Assembly (NCBI RefSeq): GCF_964204645.1
Contig: NC_134025.1
Coordinates: forward strand, 6,391,001 to 6,455,000
From: Tubulanus polymorphus
Taxonomy: Eukaryota > Nemertea > Palaeonemertea > Tubulaniformes > Tubulanidae
DNA: 64,000 bases
Direction of reading: 5' to 3'
A program made the position numbers and the translations under genes. Below the pieces are notes generated by a model. That model saw nothing but the letters and a program-made list of their open reading frames with translations. It ran no database searches and was not told where the DNA came from. This document shows, piece by piece, positions 27,264 through 39,896 of this stretch; positions within the stretch are counted from its first letter, which is position 1, and each line of letters begins with the position of its first letter.

Positions 27264-27960
27264 TTTTGCCTTAAGGGGCACCATCGAAGTTGTTAAGAAG
27301 TTGTGTGCCGGCGCTGAGATTTTTGCGATTATCATTCGCGACGCGGTTAAAAGTGGTCAGTGTCGTCGTCGGAACCAAAATGAATAATTTTTCAGCTTGA
27401 TTTTGACGTTTATATTAGTCCTGCACTAATAGTAGGGTTATCAAATTAAAAGCATGATTCTGTCATTCGCACAATACCAACGTGATCAGTGATAATTAAA
27501 ATCTCTTAAAATTGATAACAACCAGATATCAACCAGAAGCCCGAATCACGCATTGCGTGACTTGACGCTGAATACATGTAATTATTTTGTTAAAGCTCTG
27601 CGAGTGTTAATAAGAGATAGGAAGGTTTACAATTTCTGACGTTCCTTTCTAATTTCGGAAGCCCAATCACGTGCATAGTTTTGGTACATTTTGCATTTCA
27701 TGCACACTTATCGTTCGTATGAGAAAAAAAGAAATTCGTCGTAGAAATGTGCTATTGAACTTTGTATTGGTGTACAGAGTCGTTTTTTTTGTTTGGAGTA
27801 ATTTGAGAAAAAATGGAATACAGTGTTATTCAGTTTTCAATCAGTATAAGTGTTCCATCGTAGCAGAAATGTGACTTAAGTCAGAACTTAAGAAACGTTG
27901 GACAAAAACCATAGAAAAATGGAAGCTTTGAATTTGATTTTAAGTGGATTTTAGTCATAC
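27264..27960. other. Spacer upstream of the receptor gene
   Basis: About 700 bp between the receptor's first exon and the 3' end of EF-hand gene 2. It probably holds the receptor promoter. No recognisable exon, RNA or repeat is seen. Confidence 0.4.
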
Positions 27961-27966
27961 TTTATT
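27961..27966 (-). terminator. Candidate poly(A) signal of EF-hand gene 2
   Basis: AATAAA on the minus strand, 83 bases after the stop codon at 28050. Confidence 0.5.
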
Positions 27967-28049
27967 AGGATCAACGCTATCAAATATGAATTTTACTTCT
28001 GAATCTATTGGCAATAATCGAGTACATTCTTTAATGCGTAATTTATGGT

Positions 28050-29668
28050 TTACTGATTGTATACAAGACGAGGATGTGGACAGCAGCTACGAGCGGTTGT
28101 AACTGACGAACGTCGGCGATGAACAACGGGATTATTCTCTCTTTTCGTCTGATCCTCGGTGGTGAAATCCTTCAAATGGGCGCGGTGCTCGAACATGCCA
28201 AATATGAATTTACCGGGGCCATGCTCACTTCGGCCGATCAAGAAATTTGCGAAGAGCTGTTCGAAGGTCGTAGCATCCAGTGGATAGCGTCCGCGCTAAA
28301 TGAAAGTAAAGCGAGAATTTCTATCAAAGTTACACAAAAGAACTAACTCAACGCAGCTTTTGCATACTTACATCAGTGATGACATCGTAAGCTTTTTCAC
28401 ACATCGACCCGAGATCATTATTATCGACTCCAATAAGGTCTCGATGGAAAGCGAGCAACTCATCATACGAAATTTCACCATCGCCTACAAAGATATGATG
28501 TGAAAACAATGGAATCATTCAGCTTCACGCCGAATACGTTACCAAATATAGATTACAATCGATCACTTACAGTCGAGGTCAATCAGATCGAACAACACCT
28601 TTGGTAGAGCTTGAACCCACATCGGGAAATCGGACATGTTTTTTGCTCCATCTAGAAGAGGACACCATAGAATACTCCAATTTCCCCATGTTACTTCACC
28701 TTCAGAATTAAAAGAAAAGCAATGTGTGCTGGAGTTTTCCTTGGGAAAAATTTTCCGAATAATCAACCAAATTGATGCCGATCTAATATGAAAGTTGTCA
28801 TAAGATTTCCGTGTATAACAAGAAATTTAGTTTGCTCGTGTTTTGAAAACGTTAAATATCCCTAAATAATGCTAGCCATAGATAGTAAGAAAGTAAAGAT
28901 TTTCATTCATAAATCAGACATGAGAAAATATAAACAACTTAATATCAAATTGATAGAATACATGTAGTATTAAGATTTAGTTTAGTTGTTTAGCTATTTC
29001 AGCAAATAATTATAATTACAAATACTCATGTTAAAGAAAAGAATTAGGGTCAAGATCGTGATTGAACGCAGAAAAGTAATAAATCGTACAAAGTGATGCA
29101 TAGTTTGTCTTCGTCATTTGCTACAAGAAATAAAGTTGGTAGTCTATCAAAACTGAGATGAATATATGGATATCGCAGCCACATGGGGCAGGGCGGTTTT
29201 TATTCACCTTTTTTAATGAAGTTCTGTCTTTCTTCCATAGTTTCAAACATTTTACCAATTCTTTCGATGGATGCTTCACGGAAACAGTCGAGAACACATT
29301 CAGTATGCATTGCCAGTTTACTACTCGGCTCCCATTTTGTGTAGTTCAAGATCCGCTGAAAGAAGATATATCAAAATTGTCACATGTCTTATTTTTCATT
29401 CTTCGAAATTTTGTGAGTCAAATATTTGTTGGTTTTTACCTCTTGTAGCACTTTAAAATGCCCATTTCTTATCATTGAATCGGAACTTACAGCCGTGTCT
29501 TTTAAACCACCTAAATATCATGTTCGAAAGAAATAACGACAGATATCATTCAGTATGAAATTGTGAGAAATAAAGAAATGACGTGCTAGATTAATTTCTC
29601 TTACCGATTAATCCAAATAAACATTGCAATTTCTCTTGTTGGAAAACTGAAAGCCATTGCTGGGACAT
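28050..29668 (-). CDS. Calexcitin/SCP-like EF-hand protein, paralog 2
   Basis: Six coding exons on the minus strand: 29605-29668, 29440-29510, 29208-29355, 28571-28699, 28372-28484 and 28050-28295, giving 256 aa. All phases agree, and exon 4 has exactly the length of its partner in paralog 1 (129 nt). Exon 2 could end earlier at 29491 with the phase unchanged. The protein opens MSQQWLSVFQQEKLQCLF; exon 3 holds the RILNYTKW helix; residues 135-146 are a canonical EF loop (DLDCDGEISYDE) able to bind calcium. The end carries the family block (KAYDVIT, TTFEQLF, HGPGKFIFG). Loops 1 and 2 lack most acidic ligands. After the usual terminus the frame continues for about 40 residues, rich in Arg, Ser and Cys, which paralog 1 and typical members lack. 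In this family such proteins are neuronal or muscle calcium sensors and buffers. Its last exon has been copied in part to 43.5 kb. Confidence 0.82.
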
Positions 29669-30114
29669 TTTAGGTTCCGAGTTGGTCAGACTGTTACGGG
29701 AATGCCTTATGGAACGGTTTGGATCAGTTGAAAGATATCAGCCGTAAGGTGTTGGTTGGATGATTACCTTCATGGCGATGAATATCAACAGCACGATACA
29801 TATTGCCGCAATAAACATTTCATTCGCTCCACCGAATTTCGAACAGAAATGTTAAGATTGAAATAGATATGATTTCGACGAATGCGAATTTTTCGTGGTT
29901 TCTTTAGCACAATCCGTGGGACCAATAATCATTCCGTATATGTGTGTCACAATCTATGAATCAAGTGGTCCCACATGTGATAGAAAGAAGCAACAATAAG
30001 GACTTATGAATAGAAATAATACTTACGTATCTACGCACAAGAAAAATTAAACACAGTCATCGTAGAAATTTGTCATTGATCTCGTGTACCTCGTGTACTC
30101 TTGTACACAATAGT
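29669..30114. other. Spacer upstream of EF-hand gene 2 and 3' of SLC17 copy A
   Basis: The part after about 29960 (agaagcaacaataaggactt, then cacagtcatcgtagaaattt) recurs downstream of SLC17 copy C at 43.61-43.73 kb, and more weakly downstream of copy B. It is duplicated 3' flank. The rest shows nothing recognisable. Confidence 0.5.
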
Positions 30115-30120
30115 TTTATT
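30115..30120 (-). terminator. Candidate poly(A) signal of SLC17 copy A
   Basis: AATAAA on the minus strand, about 225 bases after the stop codon at 30344. Confidence 0.4.
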
Positions 30121-30343
30121 TTCAATAATTTTGAAATACTTATAAAGGATAAAGTAAAATTATTATTCCGTTTTCCCTCGTATTCCATTACTTGCCTTTA
30201 TGACTAACATATACAACTAAACGAAATCATTTTTGAAACTGCACACAACTCAACAAACATCCAGTAAAACGAAGATTTTGTGCTATATTTTTGCACTTTT
30301 TGAAAATAAATATATAAACATGGAAAGGTCAAACATTGTCAGT

Positions 30344-33300
30344 CTACAATGGTTCAAGTTCTGTAGATTTCGGGTCCGAAAGTTCTTCGATCTTAGCCCA
30401 TTTTTCTTCTTCACCTTTGGCGAAAATAGCGTAAATTATTGTCCCAAACGCGTAAAACACTGCGCAAATATAGAATACTTTCCTCCAACTTTCCTGTGAT
30501 CTCTGAAATTATAAACTTAAGCATCTTAATTCAATAAGATGCAGATCGAATGGACGAATATTCAGTAAAGTTTATTTGGAAATTATGGTTGTTTGATGGT
30601 AGTTCGAGCTTTTACCATAACGTGAAAAAATTCGATTGTTTCATCTTCTGCGTGTATATAGGGGGTAGATTATTTCAGGAAAAAGAGATAAAACTTACAT
30701 CCTGCGTAATATTACCAACAGTTATAGGAGCTAACATTCCCGCAATTGTGGCGCAAGTATTCGTTATACCCATGAATATGCCTGCGTACCTGAAGTGAAA
30801 GTTCATTGAATAACTTCACACATTAGCTGTCATTAGCATGTTTTATAATCTTGCGGTGTTCTTTGACTGTTACAAAAGGTTGTACCTTGGAGCGATATCG
30901 ACATGGTTAACTAAATAACCACATCTATCTAGTGCGCTGAATGTAACCGCTATTACTAAAAGTGTGACCGCAAACATCCTCTGCGTACATCCCAAATATC
31001 CGGTACCTATCAAAAACGCTGCCGGTACCACAAAACCTTTAGGAACAAAAGCATACTCAGAAGTTACGAAAAGACAGAAACAAGCACTTAAATTTTCTTT
31101 TTCTTTTTGGCACCTCACCTAATACTTGCAGGACTTTTCGCACTGAAGTCGTAGAGAACTTTGTTCGCATAAAATCTGCGAATACGCCGCAACCGATTGA
31201 AGCAATAAACATAGTAACATATGGCAGTGCATTAAAAATACCATTCTAAAAGTGATAATATACAATATGTTTTTACTCAAATAATGCAAAGAGTATCATA
31301 TCCAGGGTTTTTTTAATCGATTTTACCTGTTTCATATCGAAGTAAAGAACATCCTTCATGTAAGTGGGGAGACTTGTCATCATAGTGTACGAACCCCAAC
31401 TGCCGCAAACATGGGCAACTAATATTGCCCACAATGCGGAGCTTTTTAAGAAACTAAGCCACGGAATTACCTGATCCTGCAAAATTGAGAAATGTTGAAT
31501 GTGGCGACCAGGAATACATCCACGGGTGTGCAATAATATCAACTCACAATAATTCAGAACGTCGACTAAATCACTCACAGCGAGTTTTCAGGTGTTAATA
31601 CCATATAACCAAATTCACCAAAACATATGAGGTAATATATGTTCTAAAGAATATGGCAAGTGAATTTACCTTTTTCTGATTTGTACGCGATGTATGGGAC
31701 AATATGAAAGATTTCTCAATTTGACTTATTCTAGGATGAACTTCTGGAGAATCGAAAACGAGCCCAAACCATATCACGCACCACAAAAGACTCAGACCAC
31801 CTGCAGATATATACTTCTAAAGTACGAAACTACGAAATTAAGAAATATGCAACGAAATTACGAAATGCAAAACGAAATAAAGAAATGCTCAAGTACGAAA
31901 CGAAATACTATACGAAATGCTAAACTATATGGAATACCTCAAGGGCCATACGACTTACGAGTTACGTTTTACGAGTTACGATTTACGTTTTACGGGTTAC
32001 TAATACATTTCCTACAATACGTTACGACTTACGATTTACGACTTACGTTTTACGAATTACACGTTTTTCACAAATTGTCTTCGGATATCCGAAGCGCGTA
32101 ATTCAAAGAACGGGTTTCAAAATGAAGTCGAATTGTCATTTCAAACAGCATAATAAGAGTAATTTATTGTACATAGTGAATCAATCTCGACTGCAGTGGT
32201 CTATTAAAGGGCAGAAAATCTGCGCGTTGGCCATCTGCTGTGCGAACCTTCTCAAAATCTATAAAATGCTGACAATACATTTCACACTGACTGATGACTG
32301 TCCCGTTACGTGCACGATGATTTTAATAGACGATATTTCAATACGTAGATCTTAGCTGGAAATGATTTTAATAATTAGAACAAGATTCATCAATTTAGAA
32401 AAAATGTATTTATTTTTTGAAAACACTGGGCTGCATGCAGCCATCCATCGTCGTTACAGTTATTCGTGTAATAATTACACACCCACACAGTGAAATGCCT
32501 ACCACGTGGCCACTGTCCTTGAAACTCTTGCGAACCGAAACTCCAACACTTAACTCGTAAATCGTAACTCGTAATTCGTAAAATGTATTTACGTTGTAAT
32601 TCGTAACTCATAAAACGGAAGTCGTAACGAATATTCAAGGAAATGTATAAGTAACTCGTAAAACGTAAATCGTAAGTCGTAAAACGTAACTCGTAAGTCG
32701 TATGGCCCTTGAGGTATTCCATAAAAACTACGAAACGAAATGGTCATTTTTTCGCGGGTCCTGCTAAAGTATAAAATGTAATACGAAACGAAAATTTTGT
32801 AATTTTTTGCGCTATAGCAGCGGATTCGTGGAGCTGGCTTAAACATGCGCACCCGGTCTAGTGTGGCAGGGTTCCGTGCCGCGACTGAGTTTAGCGATGC
32901 CATCAGGGAGAATGATCTGCGCATGCTCATATACAACTGGAAGGAAGCGATTAATAAATTACGGGTTAGAGAACGAAGTGTGCCTTAAAATATATCCTGC
33001 AGTGTTTAGGCTAAAAGATTGATACCTAGTTTCTCCTCTGCTGAGGAGCTTAAAAGTTGACCCGACCGGCCGCTAATCTACCCTGTACATTAATTTTTTC
33101 TGAGCTAAATGATCGATACTAGACAGGTTCAGATATGTCGGCCCGTGTCCAAGAACGGGATAATCCTATCGCGGTTACGAGCTCGGTGTCGCGTGAAGCG
33201 CTTGCCTTTCCTTTCTGCAACAGTCAACCCCGCATAAGTCGTCATCGAATTAGTCGTATCATCACATCTCTCGTATAATTATTTTGGTCCCGATTTTTTT

Positions 33301-36300
33301 CTTCTTTAAACCTTATAAAATAATGCTTATAACTCGTACTTTATAAGTCGTATTTTCACGTAAGTCGTATCAATTATAAATTCCAAATCTTCTGATTTCA
33401 TTCAAAATACCTCGCGTAAGTCGTAGCCCGATATGTGACCATTTCGTTTCGTATTTCGGTTCGTATTTTAGCACTACTGGCAAAAAAATTTTCCATTTCG
33501 TAATTTCTTAATTTCGTAGTTTCGTAATTTCGTTTCGTTTCGTTATTTCGCTCCATATTTCGTAATTTCGTAGTTTCGTACTTTAGCAGGACCCGATATT
33601 TACTAAATATGGAATCGTTTATTCATTCATTCAGTTTAATTTGTTTTGAGTGGTTAATTTTGAAAATAGTTTTTACCTATTAAGTAGAATATGGATGTCC
33701 ATCCAGTGTACTCGCATAGAACACCCGACATAAAGGAAGCAAATACATTTCCAACAATAGTTCCTACAAAACAATTAAAAAAGACAAATAATGAGGACTG
33801 GATTTTTAAACATACAGTTCATGACTTGAGTTATCCGTGCACGATACCTGCGTATGAAAATGCAATGAGCTTCGTCCGTTCGTACACAGGGGCCCATCTA
33901 GCCCAAAGACCGTGCATAGCTGGAAATATCACACCCTGTTATACACATAAAGCGTAAAAGATGTTATTTTTTTCGTACATGTATTTCCAAGATAGATAGA
34001 AACTTAAAAGCATGACTGACCGTCCCAAGACCAATGATAAACCTTAGAAAAATCGCCGCATAAACATGGCCACGTGCTGCAACAGGTAGCAGTATCGTTG
34101 CAACGGAAGATAACGACATTCCAACACCGAATACTATTTTACTGCCGTACAAATCAGCCAACCATCCTGCTGGAATCTGGGTGATTATGTAGCCCCAGAA
34201 AAAAGATGAAAGAACGTATCCTTGCATTTTACGGTCCCAATCGAATTCTCCGTCCTGAACAGAAAATGAGAATACAGATCATGAAACCAATTTTCAAAAA
34301 TGATGGTTTAATAAATTTTAGAAAATTTTCTCGGAAAAATTTGGAGCAGGTCCACCTCGACCCCTAACAGATCCTCGTTTCACATCTGGATAAACGAGGC
34401 TGTGGTTCAAAATCATGTCCAAAACGACGGTTGTTTCTAGGGTCAGTTAACACTCTAAATATTCAAATATTTGAATTTCCTGAACGGACCTTTATTTCGT
34501 GTAAGGAGCTATTTGTTAGACCGCATTTTTCAGCGTCGACATTTACAGCTATCGCTAGTGTGTCGTTTGATGACGACTCGTTCGGAGATGTCGGTGCCTT
34601 CACCATACAAACTATTGCTACGCTCATGTTGAATCTCATCGCGTTAGACCAAAGAAATCCAAAGAATGCGATATACGCCAACAAATACCGCTTCGACGAC
34701 AGCGTTGGAACTGAAAATACAACGATTAGACCTATGGAAACCGGGATACGTATTCATTATGTAAATCTGTAAATTCTCGATTGTACGGAGACCGTAGATG
34801 AAAGATAGATACTTTTTTCGAACGAAACTTTTTAGCGAAAATTTTTCGTGGGAACGAATGGTTTTTTAACTCACTTGGTTCAGCTTTCTAACCTAACTCT
34901 TATCCAAATCTCAACCTAACGCTCTAGACAATTAGCCCCTGCCGTTTACAACTCGGTCTTATTTCCCCAAGCAATTGCTTTTATAAACGCCTTCCCAGGA
35001 CAATGTTCCCCTTTTACCAGAAAATAACCCTTCGCAAATTATCCCCAAAGAATACTACCCCTTTCCAATTGAATCAGAAAATCAACCCCCAGACAACCCA
35101 TGGAGATTGCCACCCACCCCCAGATATACACCCCTTTGGGGGATTTTTCTGACAAGGTGGAATACTGCGGTTTTTGACTCGAATGTTATAAAGACCGAAT
35201 ACTTGACCCGAATGTATGAACAAAAATTGCTATGGTCTCGTGTATCTCGAGAGGAATACTTCATTAGGGTGATAAATAATATGATTCCAAATTCGTGACC
35301 GATCCACAAGAAGATAATCTATCTTGTGCTAGGACCAGATAATAATCAACTTATTTTAAGTGACAAAATGAGAATCATACAGTAATTGGGCTACTTTCTA
35401 TACGTACAGGGTTAGTAACGTAGATTAGAAGGATTGATGGATATTAGAAAATCATGGAATCGGTCTATGACTGCCCAATGGCTTTGATCTATTCATGGAC
35501 TTCGTTTTAGAGTCCATGATCTATTCAATAATCTGTTTGACCACCTCCATGCATTCGGGAGTCAGGGGAATTGCCTAAAAGGGATTTTGTTCGAACGAAA
35601 AGACTTTAGCTAGCTGAGTTGACGTGAGAATATGAATAAATTGTATATATATATATGATAATTCTTTTCATTTTCATCAAGGAGGCCGTTAGAACCGAAT
35701 TTATCTGCTGTATCCACAGAGAACACTTCTTGTCGACACTGGAGTGTTAAAATACCTCCTCTTTCTATCGTTTGTAGGTGGGCACTTGCCTGAGACGTGC
35801 CTGAGACGTGTAAGAGTCGTTTTATAGTTTCTTTGCGTGTCGAGTAATAGGTATGGTTCGATTTGGAAACCTGTTTTTACTAGTCTATACAACTCTTTGT
35901 TTGATATTCCTAATTCCAGCATATTCTCTCCATTATGTGCCTAACTTTACTATTGTCGATTTAGAGAGTTAAGAGTTTATACAGAAATGCTTGTATAATA
36001 CATGTGAATAGTTTGTATACACCGTCCTACTGATATACTTGATAATTTCTGGTGGGTTTCTTTAATAAGGGTTGTTTCTAGGCAGAACTGGTTGCCTTTT
36101 GCTATTTCTGTGCTGTAGAGGGTAGCTATATCTCATATCCTTGAAATTTGGCGAACAAGAGTGGCAAATAGATATGGTGCCGTGTTTGGCTTACAGTTTT
36201 TTGCACCCCGATCATTTTCTGGATTGACAACATATCCCTGTTAGCAGATGCGAGAACGGTGATCTTTGGCTTACTGAGATTTTCCGTTTGACGAAAATAT

Positions 36301-36754
36301 AAGGCCAAGGTATTTGTATTCTTTAAAACCAACTCGAGGTATGAGTTTCTGAGTGAAAATTCGAATCGATAGGTACTGTACATGCACTGATGATAAACTC
36401 AGTGGCTTCTTCATTGAACATGGTCAAATGCTCGACCTAAGAATAGGCCTATAGGAAATCTTGGTTTAAGTATTTGTTGAAGGACAGGTTGTTTGAAAGG
36501 GAATATATATTGTTGTTTTATCACATACTAAGTGGGTGACTCCGTCTACATTATCTATATCTAATGAGTAACCTTAGAAGGCGAGTTTCAAAAGGAAGAT
36601 GTGTTCTTGTTGTATCATATCATATCGATGTGCGTACGAACCGGGTCTGTTTAGTCCATCTAACATAACATGAAATCAGTATCGATAGATTGAAATCTAC
36701 AGCATATTCACACAAAATTGTTTACGAACCTGTATTGCGCCTTTCCTCAGCCAT
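30344..36754 (-). CDS. SLC17 (sialin-like) anion transporter, copy A
   Basis: Eleven coding exons on the minus strand: 36730-36754, 34490-34710, 34021-34254, 33848-33935, 33677-33763, 31670-31800, 31327-31476, 31119-31245, 30886-31036, 30699-30789 and 30344-30502, giving 487 aa. Exon 1 encodes only MAEERRNT; it was found because the same 25-nt exon precedes copies B and C. The protein is a major-facilitator transporter of about 12 membrane segments. Family marks include [69 protein letters not shown] and [11 protein letters not shown]17 proteins move organic anions (sialic acid, glutamate, urate) or phosphate, mostly on lysosomes and vesicles; this copy's substrate is unknown. The arginine of the SSKRY motif matches the position of human sialin Arg39. 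The C-terminus is six residues shorter than in copy B because of a TAG. Intron 5 carries a 1.8 kb foldback insertion. The frame is fully open, so the gene looks functional. Confidence 0.87.
31816..33594. mobile_element. Nested foldback element in an SLC17 intron
   Basis: An insertion absent from the matching introns of copies B and C, where cagatat is followed directly by actaaac-t-gaat. The outer ends are inverted copies of ctaaagtacgaaactacgaa (31817-31840 and 33563-33586). Inside, two arms at 31928-32013 and 32637-32723 are inverted repeats of about 85 bp made largely of TTACG(A/T)-type words. A second unit, 32755-33594, is bounded by a perfect 16-bp inverted repeat, cgggtcctgctaaagt. No transposase frame is visible. 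The flanks share atat, which could be a target-site duplication. Confidence 0.8.
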
Positions 36755-37089
36755 TACTCTTCTACCTGCATTTCCCAAAGCTTGACCAAAGCAGTTATAC
36801 ATACATTATGTACGGTAACACGTTTCATGTCATAATCCGACATTATGCAAATCCAAATGCAATCAAATGTATGGAATTTGGTCAATCGTGCGCTTCGGTG
36901 AAGATATAGTGAAGGACCATGGATCCAGGGTAAGATTCAAGAATAGCAATAGGGGACTAGGTTGTGAACACAGTTTATATCAACCCGCCATCTAAATAAT
37001 TACCTCCACTGTAATTTGCATTAATTACTACAACAGCCGGCGATTTTTGTTACTTAGTAGAGAAACCGCAACAACCGGCGCTATTGCAC
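36755..37089. other. Upstream flank of SLC17 copy A
   Basis: This probably contains the promoter. Part of it (tatggaat-t--tcaatcg-gctt) is shared with the upstream flank of copy B at about 43.37 kb. No exon is seen. Confidence 0.4.
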
Positions 37090-37395
37090 TTTCGTACCCC
37101 CTCCAAAAAATTTTTATTTCTGTATATTATTAATCAGGGAGGTCTGTAGAGTCAAAATAAATTACTATTGACAAAAAAAATTATTTATTCCAAGCCAAAA
37201 TTCTGATAATTTAGGGCCAATTTCCTCGATTCAAACCGACGGGTCGGCCATGTTTCCGCACTAATTACCACCTAAAAACATCTGAATAATATATCTGAAA
37301 GTAAGTTTTTTGGGTCAAAAGTTACTGATTTTGAATCCCTAGACCTCCCTGATAATAAATATGCTGAAATAAAAAATTTTGGGAGGGCAAACTAA
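37090..37395. mobile_element. Inverted-repeat element, ~300 bp
   Basis: The left end (ccctccaaaaaatttttatt, then atcagggaggtct at about 37133) returns inverted at the right (agacctccctgat at about 37347, then aaattttgggaggg). The arms are about 80 bp each and imperfect. No coding capacity is seen. It looks like a foldback or MITE-type insertion between SLC17 copies A and B. Confidence 0.7.
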
Positions 37396-38540
37396 TCCGT
37401 CAATATAATCACAAATAAAACATCCTCGCTTGCCAGGGGTCAGGTATCACTCCCGAACTCGCTTCCACCAGCCCCCTGGCCTCACGAAGCGTGATTTCAT
37501 TACTGGCGCTGTTGCGTATGACGTCATTTATCGATTTGCGAAATACTTCCTTGTTCAGTAAAACGTTCGCTGATTGGTCTATTTAACGGGAAAACCAATA
37601 GAAGCCTAAAGTCGTTTGTTACAAGCGCTGTGATTGGTACGACCGGATTCTGGTCGGTTAGTAACGACTCCAACGACTCGTGAGGTCAAGGGGTTCGGCG
37701 AACAGCTTTAGCGTAGTGGGTTCGAATCCCTTGACGGGTGAAGATGAAATAAAAGAGGCCTTTTTATGAACACTCGATTAGTATATTCGAGTATGCAAAA
37801 CGTTTTTATGAGCATGGATTATGTCATAATCCGTCATTTTTATGAACATTTGTTATCATAATCGATTAGCATACTCAGCATACTCGCTCGGCGAGCAAGT
37901 AGTTCAAGACTTTATGCCGATTATCTAATCCAACCGATATGGTGTTCTCGGTAGAAGTCGCTGCTGAGTAGGCCATAATTGAATAATTTCTACCTGGCGT
38001 TTTTATCAGCCAACATACCCGGTTATGCAAATTGACACTAATCGGCTATTATAATCTAAATAGCTAATCTATTTCGATTTTGCTGGTTCATAAAAAGGCC
38101 TAAGGAACACGGCCCGCCATGATGTCACACTAATTACCACCAAAAACCGTCCGACTACTATCATCTGAAGCGGGGTGTCCAGCGGGCGCAACGGAAAGGC
38201 CGCAAATGATACCATTTCAACCAGTAATTTAACACCCGTTCTTTGGATAAATGGAAAACAACATTACGGTGACAAAAACAGACACCACACAAAAATGAAG
38301 AGACAACAAATAAGGGGGCACCTCCATATTCACAATTCACATCCCAAAGAACAAGGACTCATTGGTGTAGATATTCCCCCCCCCCCCAATTTTCATGAAA
38401 CAACCACAAACAACTCATCAATTACTAATTCATAACAACTAATTTTATTTACGTACGGTACATAAAACAAAATTAATACAATCCTCAAATTTAATGCATC
38501 AGATTAAATAAGCAATCAAACCATGACTCCAGTACCGTAC
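37396..38540. other. Spacer with a B-box-like hairpin
   Basis: No protein gene is supported. At 37685-37735 the 13-bp arms gtcaaggggttcg and cgaatcccttgac fold back on each other around a 25-base loop. The right arm overlaps gggttcgaatccc, which looks like the B box of tRNA-type promoters. A full tRNA cannot be folded. It may be part of an old tRNA-derived SINE. Confidence 0.4.
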
Positions 38541-38930
38541 ACACTCACTCTCACTCACAGTACACGCTTACACTCACACTAAATTATTAGACACTCTCAT
38601 TCTCACTCGTACTCAAACTACACACTCACTCTCACCTACGAGCAATTATCTAGTTTAGATAATTGCTCGAGCTCTCACAGTACCGTACACGCTTACAGTC
38701 ACTGACACTCACATTACACTCTCACTCAAACACTTTCACTCACTGACACTCACAGTACACACTCACTCACCGTACACGCTCACAGTCACTCACTCACAGT
38801 CTCACTCTCACTCAAACACTGTCACTCACTGACACTCACAGTACACACCCACTCTCACTCACTCTCTCGCACTCACAGTACAAAGTACACAGTACAAAGT
38901 ACACAGTACACTGTACACAGTACACTCAAT
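38541..38930. repeat. CACT/ACAGTACAC-type microsatellite array
   Basis: About 390 bp of degenerate short repeats built from cactcactctcact, cacagtacac and tacacagtacaaag. A perfect hairpin, cgagcaattatct with agataattgctcg around agttt, interrupts the array at 38639-38669. Confidence 0.9.
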
Positions 38931-38949
38931 CTTTTATCTGAATCTGTTC

Positions 38950-39540
38950 AACATTTTTTGAGGTGTAGTCATAGAGCTGCAGAGTTGTCTGTACATGTAC
39001 CACGTTCTATTTTTTTCAGTTGTTGAGGTGTCGAGGTGTAGAGCTGTAGAGTTGTCTGTACCAAAACCACATTCTCTCTATATCTTCGTCAGTTGTTGAG
39101 GTGTCGAGGTGTAGAGCTGCAGAGTTGTCTGTACATGTACCACGTTCTATTTTTTTCAGTTGTTGAGGTGTCGAGGTGTAGAGTTGTCAGTACCAAAACC
39201 ACATTCACTCTATATCTCTATCAGTTGTTGAGGTGTCGAGGTGTAGAGTTGTCTGTACCACTACCACATTCTCCCTATATCTCTGTCAGTTGTTGAGGTG
39301 TCGAGGTGTAGAGCTGTCTACCAAAACCACATTCTCTCTATATCTCTGTCACTGTCAGTTGTTGAGGTGTCGAGGTGTAGAGGTGTAGAGTTGTCTGTAC
39401 CAAAACCACATTCTCTCTATATCTCTGTCAGTTGTTGATGTGTCGAGGTGTAGAGCTGTCTACCAAAACCACATTCTCTCTATATCTCTGTCACTGTCAG
39501 TTGTTGAGGTGTAGAACTGTAGAGTTGTCAGTCATAAAAG
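38950..39540. repeat. Minisatellite, 65-80 bp unit, about nine copies
   Basis: Tandem units begin gttgttgaggtgtcgaggtg and continue with tagagctgtagagttgtctg, a taccaaaaccacattctctc block and tatatctctgtcag. Units differ by small internal deletions and by an alternative middle block (catgtaccacgttctatttt) in two copies. There are no unique spacers of constant size, so it is not a CRISPR array. Confidence 0.92.
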
Positions 39541-39808
39541 CCAAGTTCTCTCTTTATGATCATGTAGGCTATGTCGCACCGCCATCTATCCACCAGTCCT
39601 TTTTGGATTGCTAAGTATCGCCAGGTACCATCTATAGACAATTTACGGGAGCTTCCACCCGCTATAGTCCCCTATTCTTAAATCGCACCTCATCAGTGAT
39701 GTCATTATCAAGCGACAAGGTCATGCATCGATTTGTAGAATGGGGGAAAATTTGGAAAAATTCGGAAACTTCGGAATTTTATTCAAACTTATATTTCGTA
39801 TAAGAACA

Positions 39809-39814
39809 TTTATT
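39809..39814 (-). terminator. Candidate poly(A) signal of SLC17 copy B
   Basis: AATAAA on the minus strand, about 83 bases after the stop codon at 39897. Confidence 0.45.
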
Positions 39815-39896
39815 TTAAGTCATGCATCGTAGAAATTTGTCATTGAACTTAGTATTCACATTTCTATTTAAGTAAATTCACGAATACGTCAGAAGG

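Noticed and set aside
32390-32936. Open frames with repeated YELR/YDLR motifs
   Set aside because: These are translations of the TTACGA-type repeat arms of the foldback element, not a protein repeat.
37685-37735. tRNA gene
   Set aside because: Only the B-box-like arm is convincing; the acceptor, D and anticodon arms cannot be formed.
38950-39540. CRISPR-like array
   Set aside because: Repeats are direct and regular, but the whole unit repeats, with no unique spacers; the surrounding genes are animal genes. It is a minisatellite.
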